From: an uncultured Prevotella sp.
GTDB taxonomy: Bacteria; Bacteroidota; Bacteroidia; Bacteroidales; Bacteroidaceae
Direction: 5' to 3'
DNA length: 52,119 nt
Assembly (NCBI GenBank): GCA_946188165.1
Contig: CAMHTW010000026.1
Coordinates: 1 to 52,119, forward strand
The notes beneath the pieces are model-generated. The model searched no databases. It saw only the letters and a list, made by a program, of their open reading frames with translations, and was not told the origin of the DNA. The position numbers and the translations under genes were made by a program. Shown here in pieces: positions 1 through 9,500 of this stretch; the stretch's first letter is position 1; each line of letters opens with the position of its first letter.

Positions 1-895
1 GCAGGGTGGAGTACATGTCAAGGTCATAGGGATTGCCGAAATTGGCACGGAAGAACTTTCCATTGTCAGAACGCGTACCATTACATGAGTGCCACTGATA
101 CTGATAGTTGGCAAACTGCTGGGCGTTCATCAGATCGAGAGTCTTAGAGATATGACTTACGTTCAGGTTTCCGTTGAAAGTTACCTGCACCTTGCCTTCC
201 TTGGCACTCTTGGTGGTTACCACTACAACACCATTACCACCCTTGGCACCGTAAATAGCCGTCAAGGAGGCGTCCTTAAGAACGTCGATAGAAGCGATGT
301 CCGAAGGAGGAATATCATTGATGTTGTCAACCTGGAAACCATCGACAATGAACAGCGGGTGGTTTTCCTGTGTCACGGACGTGCCGCCACGTACGCGGAT
401 GTTAACATCGGCACCGGGCTGACCGTCCACGGTCGTTACCTGCACACCGGAAATCTTACCTTGCAGGGCAACGGCTGCTGAGGTCACTGGTACTACAGCC
501 AGTTTTGCACCGCTGATAGAACCGACAGAACCGGTCAGGTCCTTACGAGCCTTGCTGGTGTAACCGACAACAACCACTTCTTCAAGGGCGGCATTGTCGT
601 CTTGCAGTGTGACTTTCATGTTTGGGCCGGCGTTGACTTCTTGCGATACCATACCAATGTAGGATATCACTACAACTTTACCCTTATGAAGCTTCAGTGT
701 GAAATTACCGTCAAAATCGGTCACTGTCGCATTCTTGGGGTCACCCTTCTCTACTACGGTCGCACCAATGACGGCTTCGCCAGTGGCATCTATGACCGTA
801 CCCTTAGCGGTAGTCTGGGCCGAAACCTGACCGCACACTAAGAGCAGACACATTAAAAGTGTCGTTCGAAAGATACTCTTGATTTGAACAGACAT
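1..895 (-). CDS. SusC/RagA-family TonB-dependent receptor, N-terminal part (runs off left edge)
   Basis: The first 298 residues of an outer-membrane TonB-dependent transporter are visible; the rest lies beyond the window. It starts at the ATG ending at 895 with a signal peptide (MSVQIKSIFRTTLLMCLLLV..., cleavage near VSAQ). A carboxypeptidase-like regulatory domain follows (ATGEAVIGATVVEKG, TVTDFDGNFTL, ISYIGM), then the motif EEVVVVGY and the plug domain (DLTGSVGSI, VRGGTSV, PLFIVDG, SIDVLKDASLTAIYGAKGGNGVVVVTTK). This order is typical of SusC, which imports oligosaccharides together with a SusD lipoprotein; the partner gene presumably lies to the left. Its promoter and upstream palindrome match those of the second SusC gene (9639-6580), so it probably belongs to the same pectin regulon. 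The family call is certain. The substrate is inferred from context only. Confidence 0.95.
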   Translation of the reverse strand, partial: MSVQIKSIFRTTLLMCLLLVCGQVSAQTTAKGTVIDATGEAVIGATVVEKGDPKNATVTDFDGNFTLKLHKGKVVVISYIGMVSQEVNAGPNMKVTLQDDNAALEEVVVVGYTSKARKDLTGSVGSISGAKLAVVPVTSAAVALQGKISGVQVTTVDGQPGADVNIRVRGGTSVTQENHPLFIVDGFQVDNINDIPPSDIASIDVLKDASLTAIYGAKGGNGVVVVTTKSAKEGKVQVTFNGNLNVSHISKTLDLMNAQQFANYQYQWHSCNGTRSDNGKFFRANFGNPYDLDMYSTL

Positions 896-944
896 AAAAT
901 TAGTAGTTTTAATAAATTAAACAAAAAATATATTTTTCTGCCTG

Positions 945-975
945 CAAAGATACGAAGATTTCTTAATACTGCCAA
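945..975 (-). promoter_or_regulatory. Bacteroidetes-type promoter of the left SusC gene
   Basis: On the minus strand, TTG (975-973), exactly 20 nt, then TATCTTTG (952-945). This fits the Bacteroidetes -33/-7 consensus. The leader to the start codon at 895 is about 45 nt. Confidence 0.8.
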
Positions 976-995
976 GATTTATGATAGCTTTTTTT

Positions 996-1009
996 CGTAA
1001 ACGATTACG
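996..1009. promoter_or_regulatory. Palindromic operator candidate, copy 1
   Basis: CGTAAACGATTACG, a near-perfect 14-bp dyad with a central CG, the kind of site bound by LacI/GalR-family regulators. It lies exactly 20 bp upstream of the -33 TTG of the left SusC promoter. The same 14 bases recur at the same distance from the second SusC promoter (9741-9754). An upstream position fits activation better than blocking. Confidence 0.65.
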
Positions 1010-1090
1010 CTTTTTAACAATTGGTGTTTGTAAGACACGATAGACAAAATTAAGCATAGATGGCAATTCATCAATACAAAATCGATTTTT

Positions 1091-1200
1091 ACCTACTATA
1101 CCCCCTATGATTGTACTTATATTCCTGATTATTAATGTTTTTATCATAGTGGGATATGCTTTTTACCCCACTATGATCATACTATGTTCCTACTATGATT
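1091..1200. repeat. Left copy of an inverted repeat flanking the primase gene, with three 11-bp iterons
   Basis: Read on the plus strand, this stretch matches the reverse complement of 3551-3660. Shared blocks include ACCYACTATACCCCCTAT at the outer end and CTTTTTACCC...CACTATG...TTCCTACTAT at the inner end. At 1168-1200 there are three adjoining 11-bp units: CCACTATGATC, ATACTATGTTC and CTACTATGATT. The last unit overlaps the stop codon of the primase gene. About one helical turn per unit suggests a protein-binding array. Confidence 0.75.
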
Positions 1201-3283
1201 TGAGTTTCAGGTAGTAGCCGGTCATGCCGTCGATGCCGCCGCGTTCCCAGCGGAGTTTTTTCAGGGTGATACCGAGTGCTCTGAGGCTTGGCATGTCACT
1301 GGCATTCAGGTGTTTCGCAAGTTCCTTCTGTATGTCTTGTACCTGCCAGAAATATTCTTTGCGGTGTTGCTTGACAGGCTCGAAGACGCTACCGAGTACC
1401 TGTTCTAACGGAGCCTTGTCCTGATACTTTTGGTTGTGTTGCTGGATGGCTTGTTCGTCTTCCGACGTGAACCAGTAGATGCAGTCTGTTTTGCTCAGTT
1501 CTTCGACGGCCTGCGCAAACATCTGCTTGTAGGGTATGCGTCCGCTCATATCCACCTGTGCCGTAACCTCCACGCATAGGTAGCGACGCGAGCCGTCGCC
1601 AGAGGGCAGTGGGGTGCGGTCGTTGGTGTTGGCGATGAAGGAGCACAGACGCGGGCGTAGGGTGTATTGGTCGGAGCGCATCTTGCGCATCTGGACGTCC
1701 TTTTCCGTCAGCAGACGTTTGATCTTGGCTTGTTCGCGGTCGGTCTTGGCATTATACTCGTCGATACACACCAGCCACATGCGTCCAAGGACGCGTTCCA
1801 CCTGCTCGGCATTGTCCATCTTGATGTCGTCCATGTAGTATTCACGCATGGATGGTGGCAGGATGGCTTTGCAGAAGCTGGACTTCTTGAAGCCTTGATC
1901 GCCGATGAGCATGGGAACCATCGAGTTGCCGTAGTCGCGGTTAATGTTGAGTGCCTGTGCCACCATGGCCAGGAACCAGCGATGGAAATAGTGGGGCCAG
2001 TCGACAAAGTCAGTGGGCAGACGTCGTGCGAAATCCTCGATGTAGTTATGCTTGTGATCCCATGGCGTGCAGGCAGCAAGGAACTCATGAATGGGGTTGT
2101 AATCCTCGATGTGTGCCGACTCGATATAAGTGCGGATGTCGTTCATCCAGCTCTCGCCACCCTCTTTCATCTCTTCAACGACAATGGATTTAAGCTGGCG
2201 GTCCATCAGTGGCTGCCAGGGCTTGAAGCGCAGGTCGTTGGGACGGAACTCCGTAATTTGTTTCACGGTGTTGAAACGCAACTGGTAGCGACGTGACAGA
2301 AACTCTTCTATCGAACGCATGATGCGCTCTTTCTCGTTCATCTGTGAGACGTGCTTGCCGTTGTACGGCTTCTTATATGTATTGCGGAACGTCTTGCGAA
2401 TGAGGTCTTCGCCAAGTCCTTTCAGTCTTGGCGTCCATTGTGCCCTGACGGTACATCCTTCCTCTGCCAGGCCCGCCTTGTGACAGTAGTCGGCGAGGTT
2501 GTTGAGACAGAGCAGAGCGTCGTTATCGCTGTTCTCGATGGCCTTCGACAGACAGGCCTGGAACTCCAGTTCAGCCCGTTCCATGTCGCTATGGTCAGGA
2601 TACCAGACCACCTGTCCGTCGTCGTCGGCCTTGGCTCCCTCGTAGGGCTGCAGCGGGTCGTCATCCTGGCGTACTACGGGCATTGTCAAGGCCTTAGGGT
2701 TGTAGTACAGTTGCGGGTCGTAGCTCATGCGACAACCGCGTGCAATGTGCTGTTCGCCCACTAACAGGTTGCATTGTGTCAAAGCGGTATACAGCCGTGC
2801 GGCACTTTCGTGTGCGTCCTTCAGCCACGACGTGTAATCGTCGGCATCGGGCAGGCTATTGTCGGATGCTTTATAGCCGCAGCGCACTACAACTTTCAGT
2901 GTTGAGCCGCTGACACCGGCAAAGGCCAGCAGTGTGTAGTCTATCTGTCGCACGCGAGCCTGCAACTTGCGAATCTGCTGAAGTCCCTCCGGACATGGTA
3001 TGGTGAGCAGTACGAGTCCTGTTGCCGTGATGGGCTTCTGAATGCCATCCTTGCCGAACGTTGCCGAGAAGATGAGGTAAGGCAGACGGTCAGTATCTCT
3101 GATGACGTAGCGAGGCATTCCCTCTGCCATAGCCAGTCGTGAGGCCAGGGCTACACGGGCTATGCGGTCGGCAGCTGCTTTTGTCATGTCGGATTGCATG
3201 CGCTCTACGATGGTGTCAAGCTCCACTGATACGGGGGCACCGAGTTCGCCTAATCTGGTCTTTATTTTCGTTATCTTCGTCAT
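1193..3283 (-). CDS. VirE/BT4734-type primase-helicase-like protein
   Basis: A 696-residue protein resembling Bacteroidetes proteins with a BT4734-like N-terminal domain and a VirE (D5-like, superfamily 3 helicase-type) ATPase domain. Residues about 60-200 look like the primase-like part (FAGVSGSTLKVVVRCG, 121-136). The ATPase core shows Walker A GDQGFKKSS (461-469), Walker B LVCIDE (504-509), a sensor IANTND (550-555) and an arginine finger in DGSRRYL. Such proteins are usually tied to replication or maintenance of mobile elements, but also occur singly on Bacteroidetes chromosomes next to HU-like genes, as here. The phased repeats on both sides may be its binding sites; that is inference. 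No integrase, relaxase or partition gene is nearby, so any element is minimal or a remnant. Confidence 0.85.
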   Translation of the reverse strand: MTKITKIKTRLGELGAPVSVELDTIVERMQSDMTKAAADRIARVALASRLAMAEGMPRYVIRDTDRLPYLIFSATFGKDGIQKPITATGLVLLTIPCPEGLQQIRKLQARVRQIDYTLLAFAGVSGSTLKVVVRCGYKASDNSLPDADDYTSWLKDAHESAARLYTALTQCNLLVGEQHIARGCRMSYDPQLYYNPKALTMPVVRQDDDPLQPYEGAKADDDGQVVWYPDHSDMERAELEFQACLSKAIENSDNDALLCLNNLADYCHKAGLAEEGCTVRAQWTPRLKGLGEDLIRKTFRNTYKKPYNGKHVSQMNEKERIMRSIEEFLSRRYQLRFNTVKQITEFRPNDLRFKPWQPLMDRQLKSIVVEEMKEGGESWMNDIRTYIESAHIEDYNPIHEFLAACTPWDHKHNYIEDFARRLPTDFVDWPHYFHRWFLAMVAQALNINRDYGNSMVPMLIGDQGFKKSSFCKAILPPSMREYYMDDIKMDNAEQVERVLGRMWLVCIDEYNAKTDREQAKIKRLLTEKDVQMRKMRSDQYTLRPRLCSFIANTNDRTPLPSGDGSRRYLCVEVTAQVDMSGRIPYKQMFAQAVEELSKTDCIYWFTSEDEQAIQQHNQKYQDKAPLEQVLGSVFEPVKQHRKEYFWQVQDIQKELAKHLNASDMPSLRALGITLKKLRWERGGIDGMTGYYLKLKS

Positions 3284-3312
3284 GTATTCAGTCTTTTAGT
3301 GATTAGCAATCG

Positions 3313-3343
3313 CAAAGGTACGAAATAATTTTGAGATATGCAA
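3313..3343 (-). promoter_or_regulatory. Promoter of the VirE-type gene
   Basis: Minus strand: TTG (3343-3341), 20 nt, TACCTTTG (3320-3313). The leader to the ATG at 3283 is about 25 nt. The phased repeat array starts 140 bp further upstream. Confidence 0.8.
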
Positions 3344-3486
3344 GGAAAACGGCAGGATAGTGTGACTAATTTGTTCTAAAGAGGCTCTACGCGTGCGTAT
3401 AATGGCCTTGCAGGGGTGAACAAAGGCGCAAACGTATTGTATTAGGGCGTTTGAGAGGGGGCGAGACGGTGTTAAACGAGTTTGTT

Positions 3487-3544
3487 CCTATAGGCAAAAT
3501 GTCTTGCGCCTATAGGCAAAATATGTTGTGCCTATAGTCAAAAT
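3487..3544. repeat. Three direct repeats with 22-bp period (CCTATAGGCAAAAT)
   Basis: Copies start at 3487, 3509 and 3531 (CCTATAGGCAAAAT twice, then CCTATAGTCAAAAT), spaced by exactly 22 bp, two helical turns. The centre GCCTATAGGC is palindromic. The array runs almost in phase into the 11-bp iterons at 3551-3583. Apart from these repeats and the promoter, I see no gene in 3344-3671. Confidence 0.8.
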
Positions 3545-3550
3545 CAAAAG

Positions 3551-3660
3551 GTGTATAGGGGGAATATAGTAGGAACATAGTGGGTAAAAAGGCCTATCCA
3601 ACTATGGATAACTAACTTGCTTTCTGATGTATATAAGATTCAATAGGGGGTATAGTGGGT
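3551..3660. repeat. Right copy of the inverted repeat, with three 11-bp iterons
   Basis: Reverse complement of the 1091-1200 repeat. At 3551-3583 the plus strand has GTGTATAGGGG, GAATATAGTAG and GAACATAGTGG in tandem, each 11 bp. The outer block ending at 3660 is the complement of ACCCACTATACCCCCTAT. It lies between the primase gene and the HU-like gene. Confidence 0.75.
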
Positions 3661-3671
3661 AAATCATATGT

Positions 3672-4301
3672 TTATACCTCAGTATAGATGTATGTCGGCC
3701 CTTGACGTGTCTTCAGCAGCTTGGGATTTTCACCCTCCGTCCACGTGTTAAGCAGTTTGCGGGCAGAGTGGTAGGTCAGTCTTGTGCTGGCCTTGAAACT
3801 GTTGACAGTGACGAAGCCCCGTTGGTCGAGCAGTTCGCGGAGTGTCTGTTCCAACTGGTTCATGTCTGCTAACGGTTCGCTGGTGTAAAGGCGTTCCGAC
3901 TTATTAAAACCGTCGCGCATCCAGTAGTCAAGGTGTTCGTCCCAGAGTTTGCCAGGGGTGTACTCTACACCGTCGAGTTCGACATCCCTGTCGCTGACCT
4001 CGTTGGGGTCGGTTATCTCACGCTTGAGCTTCAGTTTGGGGGCAAATGAACCAAGGGGCGTTTCCACCCTGTAACCTTTGACAATCCATTCGGCAGCCCA
4101 GTGCATGAATTCATGCAGCACTAACTGCAGTTCACCGGAGCGCATTGAACTATACTTGGCGCAGTAGGCGTCAATCTGTTCAATAGTCATTTTCATCTGC
4201 GGGCCTCCTTCCGGTCTGACATATACTATGTTCCGACCGTCTTTTCCCTTCTTTGGTGAGGTGTAGACCACGTAGGACATCCCTCCAGTCTTTTTCGGCA
4301 T
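3672..4301 (-). CDS. HU-HIG-type DNA-binding protein with C-terminal winged helix
   Basis: A 209-residue protein when started at MPKKTGG (ATG ending at 4301), the first ATG downstream of the clear promoter. A longer reading from 4346 would begin upstream of the transcription start. Residues 1-110 fit the Bacteroidetes HU-like fold (MSYVVYTSPKKG, ...ELQLVLHEFMHWAAEWIVKGYRVETPLGSFAPKLK). Residues about 145-209 look like a winged helix-turn-helix (GFVTVNSFKASTRLTYHSARKLLNTW). This matches the HU-HIG group, HU fused to a wHTH. It is likely to bind DNA beside the VirE-type primase, and both genes read the same way across the repeat array. Partner sites are not known from the sequence. Confidence 0.8.
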   Translation of the reverse strand: MPKKTGGMSYVVYTSPKKGKDGRNIVYVRPEGGPQMKMTIEQIDAYCAKYSSMRSGELQLVLHEFMHWAAEWIVKGYRVETPLGSFAPKLKLKREITDPNEVSDRDVELDGVEYTPGKLWDEHLDYWMRDGFNKSERLYTSEPLADMNQLEQTLRELLDQRGFVTVNSFKASTRLTYHSARKLLNTWTEGENPKLLKTRQGPTYIYTEV

Positions 4302-4315
4302 AGTCTTTTTGTTTG

Positions 4316-4347
4316 CAAAGATAGTACATATCGTTTGAATTACCAAA
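4316..4347 (-). promoter_or_regulatory. Promoter of the HU-like gene
   Basis: Minus strand TTTG (4347-4344), 20 nt, TATCTTTG (4323-4316). The predicted transcript starts only about 10 nt before the ATG at 4301, which decides the start codon. Confidence 0.85.
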
Positions 4348-4363
4348 TATTATTGATGATTTC

Positions 4364-4403
4364 AGAAAAAAACAGCGGAGAGCCGCATGGACTTTCCGCT
4401 GTT
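4364..4403 (-). terminator. Rho-independent terminator after the SusC/SusD operon
   Basis: Minus strand: AACAGCGGA (4403-4395) pairs with TCCGCTGTT (4379-4371), followed by a run of T. It lies 26 bp past the SusD stop and just before the HU-gene promoter. Confidence 0.85.
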
Positions 4404-4428
4404 TCGATAATAATATCAAGGTGTTGTG

Positions 4429-6549
4429 TTAATATCCAGGGTTCTGCCAGAAACCATCTGTCGTTTCCGTGTACTGCAATACACCGTTAGCATCCTGTGC
4501 GACAGGAGCAGTGACGACATTGGTACAAGAAATCATCTGTGCCTCAGGAATTGGGCGATAATAGTGGATAGCGTTTATATTGCCAGCACCTTGTCCATTG
4601 TATTTCTTGACACGGTCGACGAGTGTGTGGGTACGCTTCAGGTCGAACCAGCGCTGCTGTTCACCGCAGAGCTCAAGTGCACGCTCGTCGAGGATGGTAT
4701 TGATGTCAACAGTGCCAGAGAGTGAATTGTCCTGACCGCTGATGGCACGGGCTGCACGCAGCTGATTCAGCGTGGCCAGTGCGTCGCCGCCATTCTGTAA
4801 CTGACACTCAGCCTTGATAAGATACATCTCGGCCAGACGGAACACGATAGCGTCGCGACTGGAGATGTCGTGTGTCGGGTACTTGGAGTTGTACTGGTCG
4901 TCGAGGAACTTCTTCAGACCGGGGAATGATTTCCAACCACCGATGTTGACATTGTTGTAACGGTCGTCGCCATAGACGTCGGAAGTGGCCTTGGCCTTCT
5001 GTGTAGGAACGGCAAGGTCTGTATTGCCGTCAAATACTGGAATGTCGCCACCCGATAGGAACTGGATGCGATAGCGGTTCTTTGCCCAAGCCTGCTTGGC
5101 CTGCCCCTCAGGAGAGTCACCGTCCAGCGGACAGTAATAGATAGCTGTATCACCGGCATTGAAGTAGTTGCCGTCAGCAGCATAAGCCACAGCTGGATCG
5201 GTCATATACTTACCCATGTTTGGATAGTGCTTGGGACGATTGCCCTGCAAACCATCGGGGATGTTGTAGTGGGTCATCATCGTGGCATCGCAACGCTGGT
5301 CGGTAGCACGGACGGCCTCGAGGCTCTTCCAAAGGAATGGGGTGGTGGTATAGCGTGTAAAACCACGTCCGTATGGTGAGTAGTACTTCGCAACCTCGAC
5401 CTGCTGACCAGTCAGCTTGCTCTTGATGCTGGCTGTGCTGGTACCAAGCACGCGAACGAAGAGGCGGTCGTCGCCGGTACCGTTACCGCCTACGTCACCA
5501 GAGTTACCGTTATTCCACATGGGAACGAACATCAGCAGCATGGCAGAGCCGCCACGGCTATAGCCGGTACGGGTGATGAGTGAGTTGAACGACAGGTGGC
5601 TGCCGCTGCTGTTGGTCTTGTAGCGGTAGGGAATACAGTTCTCTGTGGTCAAGTCGTTATTGTAGGCTACGCCCCAGATGGCCTCCTTGTTGTTCTGGAT
5701 GGCCTCATTATTCATGTTCCATGTATCGCTATAGCGACTGTAGAACGATGCACCGCTATTGGCGATGACTTCCTCGGCTGCAGCCTGAGCAATCTGATAG
5801 AGGTTGCTGTATCCTTCAACGGCATTGTTGCCCAGCCATGATGCAGCATACAGGGCTACACGAGCTTTCAAGGCGTAAGCTGCATAGAGTGTGGCACGAC
5901 CCTGTTCGCCACCGTTCTTTGCCTTGTCAGTGAAGTTAGAGGCTTTGAAATGTGCAATGGCCTCATCAATGTCTGTCAGGATATTCTTATAAACTGTTGC
6001 CTCAGGGACGCGTACAGGAGTCGTTACCTGTGCTGACATAGGTTCTGTGTTATAGGGAATAGGACCCCATGTTGCCACCATCTGCGAATAGTACAGTGCA
6101 CGCAAGAACTTGACCTCACCGTAGTATTGCTCTTTCTTGGTATCGGTGATGTTGCTGTTCAGCGGAATGTACTTCAACGCATTGTTACAGACGTCAATGG
6201 CATCGTAGAACATCTCCCAGTAGTGGTCGAGTACAGCGTCATCAGCTGTATTGCCATCCAGTGAACGAGCCGAGAGGTTATAACTGGTCAGCGACTTCTG
6301 CTTGTTGTCAAAACCAGCCAGGAATAGGTCGCTACCACATTCTGTCAGGCCAAGACCGGCCTCCTTGCCCCACCAGCCACGGGTGTAAGCATAGCACGAT
6401 TTTACCAGACCCTCGATACCACTTACGGTGTTGTAGGTCAGGTCAGCCGTCATACCAGTCTTATTGTCTTCCTCCAGGAAGTCGGAGCAAGACGTGAAGC
6501 CGGTTGTCAGTGAGGCGGCTGCTATGATGATTGCAAATATCTTTTTCAT
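4429..6549 (-). CDS. SusD/RagB-family surface glycan-binding lipoprotein
   Basis: A 706-residue lipoprotein from MKKIFAIIIAAASLTTGFTS with lipobox Cys (TSC, then SDFLEEDN). I chose this ATG (6549) because it begins a clean signal peptide; an ATG three codons upstream is possible. The body shows the SusD pattern: an N-terminal YNTVSGIEGLVKSCYAYTRG, TPR-like helices (FLRALYYSQMVATWGPIPYNTEP, ALKARVALYAAS), and near the C-terminus FRLAEMYLIKAECQLQNGG, LDERALELCGEQQRWFDLKRT and YYRPIPEAQM. It should bind the oligosaccharide and lid the barrel of the SusC encoded 31 bp upstream. At about 700 residues it is longer than most SusD proteins. The pectin substrate is inferred from its neighbours. Confidence 0.97.
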   Translation of the reverse strand: MKKIFAIIIAAASLTTGFTSCSDFLEEDNKTGMTADLTYNTVSGIEGLVKSCYAYTRGWWGKEAGLGLTECGSDLFLAGFDNKQKSLTSYNLSARSLDGNTADDAVLDHYWEMFYDAIDVCNNALKYIPLNSNITDTKKEQYYGEVKFLRALYYSQMVATWGPIPYNTEPMSAQVTTPVRVPEATVYKNILTDIDEAIAHFKASNFTDKAKNGGEQGRATLYAAYALKARVALYAASWLGNNAVEGYSNLYQIAQAAAEEVIANSGASFYSRYSDTWNMNNEAIQNNKEAIWGVAYNNDLTTENCIPYRYKTNSSGSHLSFNSLITRTGYSRGGSAMLLMFVPMWNNGNSGDVGGNGTGDDRLFVRVLGTSTASIKSKLTGQQVEVAKYYSPYGRGFTRYTTTPFLWKSLEAVRATDQRCDATMMTHYNIPDGLQGNRPKHYPNMGKYMTDPAVAYAADGNYFNAGDTAIYYCPLDGDSPEGQAKQAWAKNRYRIQFLSGGDIPVFDGNTDLAVPTQKAKATSDVYGDDRYNNVNIGGWKSFPGLKKFLDDQYNSKYPTHDISSRDAIVFRLAEMYLIKAECQLQNGGDALATLNQLRAARAISGQDNSLSGTVDINTILDERALELCGEQQRWFDLKRTHTLVDRVKKYNGQGAGNINAIHYYRPIPEAQMISCTNVVTAPVAQDANGVLQYTETTDGFWQNPGY

Positions 6550-6577
6550 AATTATCAATTATCAATTATCAGTTATC
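6550..6577. repeat. Heptanucleotide tandem repeat between susC- and susD-like genes
   Basis: Four 7-bp units, AATTATC three times and AGTTATC once, filling the gap between the SusC stop (6580) and the SusD start codon (6549). Copy-number change here would alter the SusD leader. Confidence 0.85.
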
Positions 6578-6579
6578 AA

Positions 6580-9500
6580 TTAAAAAGACACGTTCAGGCC
6601 TACAATAACCTGTTTGGCAAGAGGCCATGAGATGCTGCCGCCACGTTCGGGATCGTAGTCGTCGACACTTGCGAAGGTGAAGTAGTTCTTCAGTGAACAG
6701 TAAATCTTAGCGCTTGACATGTGGATGGGCTTCAGCAGCTTCTTGTCGAAGTTGTAGCTGAGTGTGATGTCCTTAATCTTGAAGAAGTTGTTCTTCTCAT
6801 AAAGGAGTGTAGAGGCATACTGAGTGTACAGTTTAGACAGGTCGGTATCGTTGGTACCTGGTGAGGGGAACTTGGCACCCGTATTGGTGGGCGTCCAATA
6901 GTCAACGTCTGCCCAGTTGGCATCACCGTCGTTCAGACCCAGGGCATTGTTCTTATCAAATGCGAAGTAACCGCCCAGACGTGCCATACACTGGATACTC
7001 AGCGCAAAGTTCTTATATGTAAAGGTGTTGGTCAGACCGAGGATATGGTCAGGTGTGCGCTGATAAACGCGCTTGTCGTCATCGTTAATCTTGCCATCAC
7101 CGTTGCGGTCTACAATTTTTAATGTACCCGGTGTTCCGTATTTAGTAAGGGGAGCTGTGAAGGTAATGCCTCTGTCGGCATAATCCTGTACATACTGCTC
7201 GTACTCACCGACATTCCATATACCGTTGGTCTCGTAGTCGTAATAAGCAGACAGTGCCTCGCCGACGATGAGGGCGGTGGTTCCGTCAATGTTACGATCC
7301 AGACCGTCTGCCAGTTTCACAATCTCGTCCTTTGAGTGAGTATAGCTGGCATTGATGTCCCATGAGAAGTCTTTTGTCTTAACGGCCAGGGCATTGATGC
7401 CGATTTCGATACCGCTACCCTTCGACTCACCGATGTTGGACAGCACAGAGGTGAATACCGATGAAGCGGGAGCACTCTTGTAATAAAGCAGATCCTTGGT
7501 CTTGGTGCTGTAGTAGTCGATGGTACCGTTGATGCGACCACCAAGAATACCGAAGTCCAGACCGATGTTAATAGAACTGGTGGTCTCCCATGACAGGTCA
7601 CTGTTGCTCATTGACATGGGGATGAACGAATCGCTTGAACCCGGTGTCGTGGCGCTTACGGTGGCCAGTGTCTGATAGGGGCTGACGGCAGCGTTACCTG
7701 AGATACCCCATGCTACGCGCAGTTTCAGATTGTCGAGCCAAGACTTTGTGCCTTCCATAAATTTCTCTTCAGAAACACGCCAACCAGCACTCAAAGCGGG
7801 GAAGTAACCCCATTTCTTGCCCTCAGCAAGTACTGACGAACCGTCGGCACGCAGTGAAGCAGAGAAGAGGTACTTGTCCATCAGCGTGTAATTGACACGA
7901 CCGAAGAATGACAGCATGGCTTGCTTAGTATAAGAAGATGAGGCATTCTGGTCAGCCGAAATCTTTGTGACGTCGTAGAATTCCTGATTGTAATAGTGCT
8001 CCTTACCTGCTGTACCGTTGTAGCTCAGACCTTCGCGGACATCCTGACGCAGTTCGTGACCGAGCAGGAAACTGAAGTCATGGATGTTGTTGAGCTTCAT
8101 GTTATAATTGGCTGTGTTCTGCCAGGTCAGGATAGTCCAGGCATCCCATGCGTTCGACATGTAAGTTGTAGATGGAGCCTGATAGCGGCCGGCAGACTGG
8201 TAGTCGTTATACTGTCCAACGCGACGGTTGCGGCGGTCGACAGCTACCTGAGACTTGAGCGTCAAACCGGTAATAGGAGTTGCCTGCAGATAGGCACTGC
8301 CGATAAAGCGGGTGCTTTCGATATGGCTTGAATAGTTATTGCCTTCGTCCATCAGAGGGTTGACGTGGGCAGTATACCATACGTTAGGTGTTTCGTTGAT
8401 GCTACCGTCTTCCTTGTAAGCCTGTGTAATGCTGGTCATCTTTCTTGCAGCATTGAACACCGATGCGTTACGGGCATTGTGACTACGATATGTGAAAGCA
8501 GTAGAACCACCGACCTTGAAGTATTTGTTAATGACGTGGTCAATGTTTAAACGACCGTTGTAGCGGTCCATGGCATCGTGTTTCAACAGACCTTTATCGT
8601 ACATGGCAGCCAATGATACAGAGAAGTTGGTCTTTTCATTACCACCGCTGACGCTGGCTTCGTAGTTCTGTGAGGTAGAGTTCTGCAGAATGGTGTCGTA
8701 CCAATCGGTATAGTCACCATTGGCAATCAGGTCCACTACCTTGTAGTTGTCATTGCCGGCAATAGTTGTAGCACCGAAAACGTCGTCCAGAGAGACATTC
8801 GATGTACCCCAGTTGCCTGAAGCTAAATCGGCCTTGTAGTTTGCACGGTCAATCCAGCGCTGCACCTCTTTCTGGCCATACATGCCCTTGACGGCAGACG
8901 TAGGCGACTTGAATGACAGATATGCAGAGAAGTTGACACGGGTCTTGCCTGCTGAGCCGCGTTTGGTAGTAATGATGATAACACCGTTAGCACCCTTCGT
9001 ACCATAGATGGCTGTTGATGAGGCATCTTTCAAAATGTCCATCGACTCAATGTCGCTGGCAGGAATGTCAAGCGAACCGGAATATTCCACACCGTCGACG
9101 ATGATAAGCGGTGAGTTGCTGGCAGTGATAGAACGGTTACCACGCAATGTAATGCTGACGGATGATCCGGCCTGACCATCTCCTGATAGCAAGTCCAGAC
9201 CAGGTACTTTGGCCTGCATAGCCTGCATAGCATCAGGAGCAGCAACCTGTGCAATGTCGTCCTGCTTGATGCTTGCCACAGAACCTGTCAGGTCTTTCTT
9301 CTTCATCGTGCCGTAACCAACGACTACGAGTTCATCAAGACCCAATGCGTCTTCTTCCATGGTAATGTTAAAACTGTTCTTACCGGCAACACTGACCTTT
9401 TGGTCTTTGAAGCCAATGTAAGAAATCTTCAGGGTGCCTTTTTCCGGTACACCATTGATTCTGAAGTTACCGTCGAAATCTGTGACGCCACCAATAGTGG

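Noticed and set aside
917..1147. 76-codon minus-strand frame before the left SusC gene
   Set aside because: It runs through the SusC promoter and operator, and its sequence does not look like a protein.
1091..3660. Inverted repeats as ends of an ordinary insertion sequence
   Set aside because: The enclosed gene is a primase-helicase, not a transposase, the ends are internally iterated, and no target-site duplication was found.
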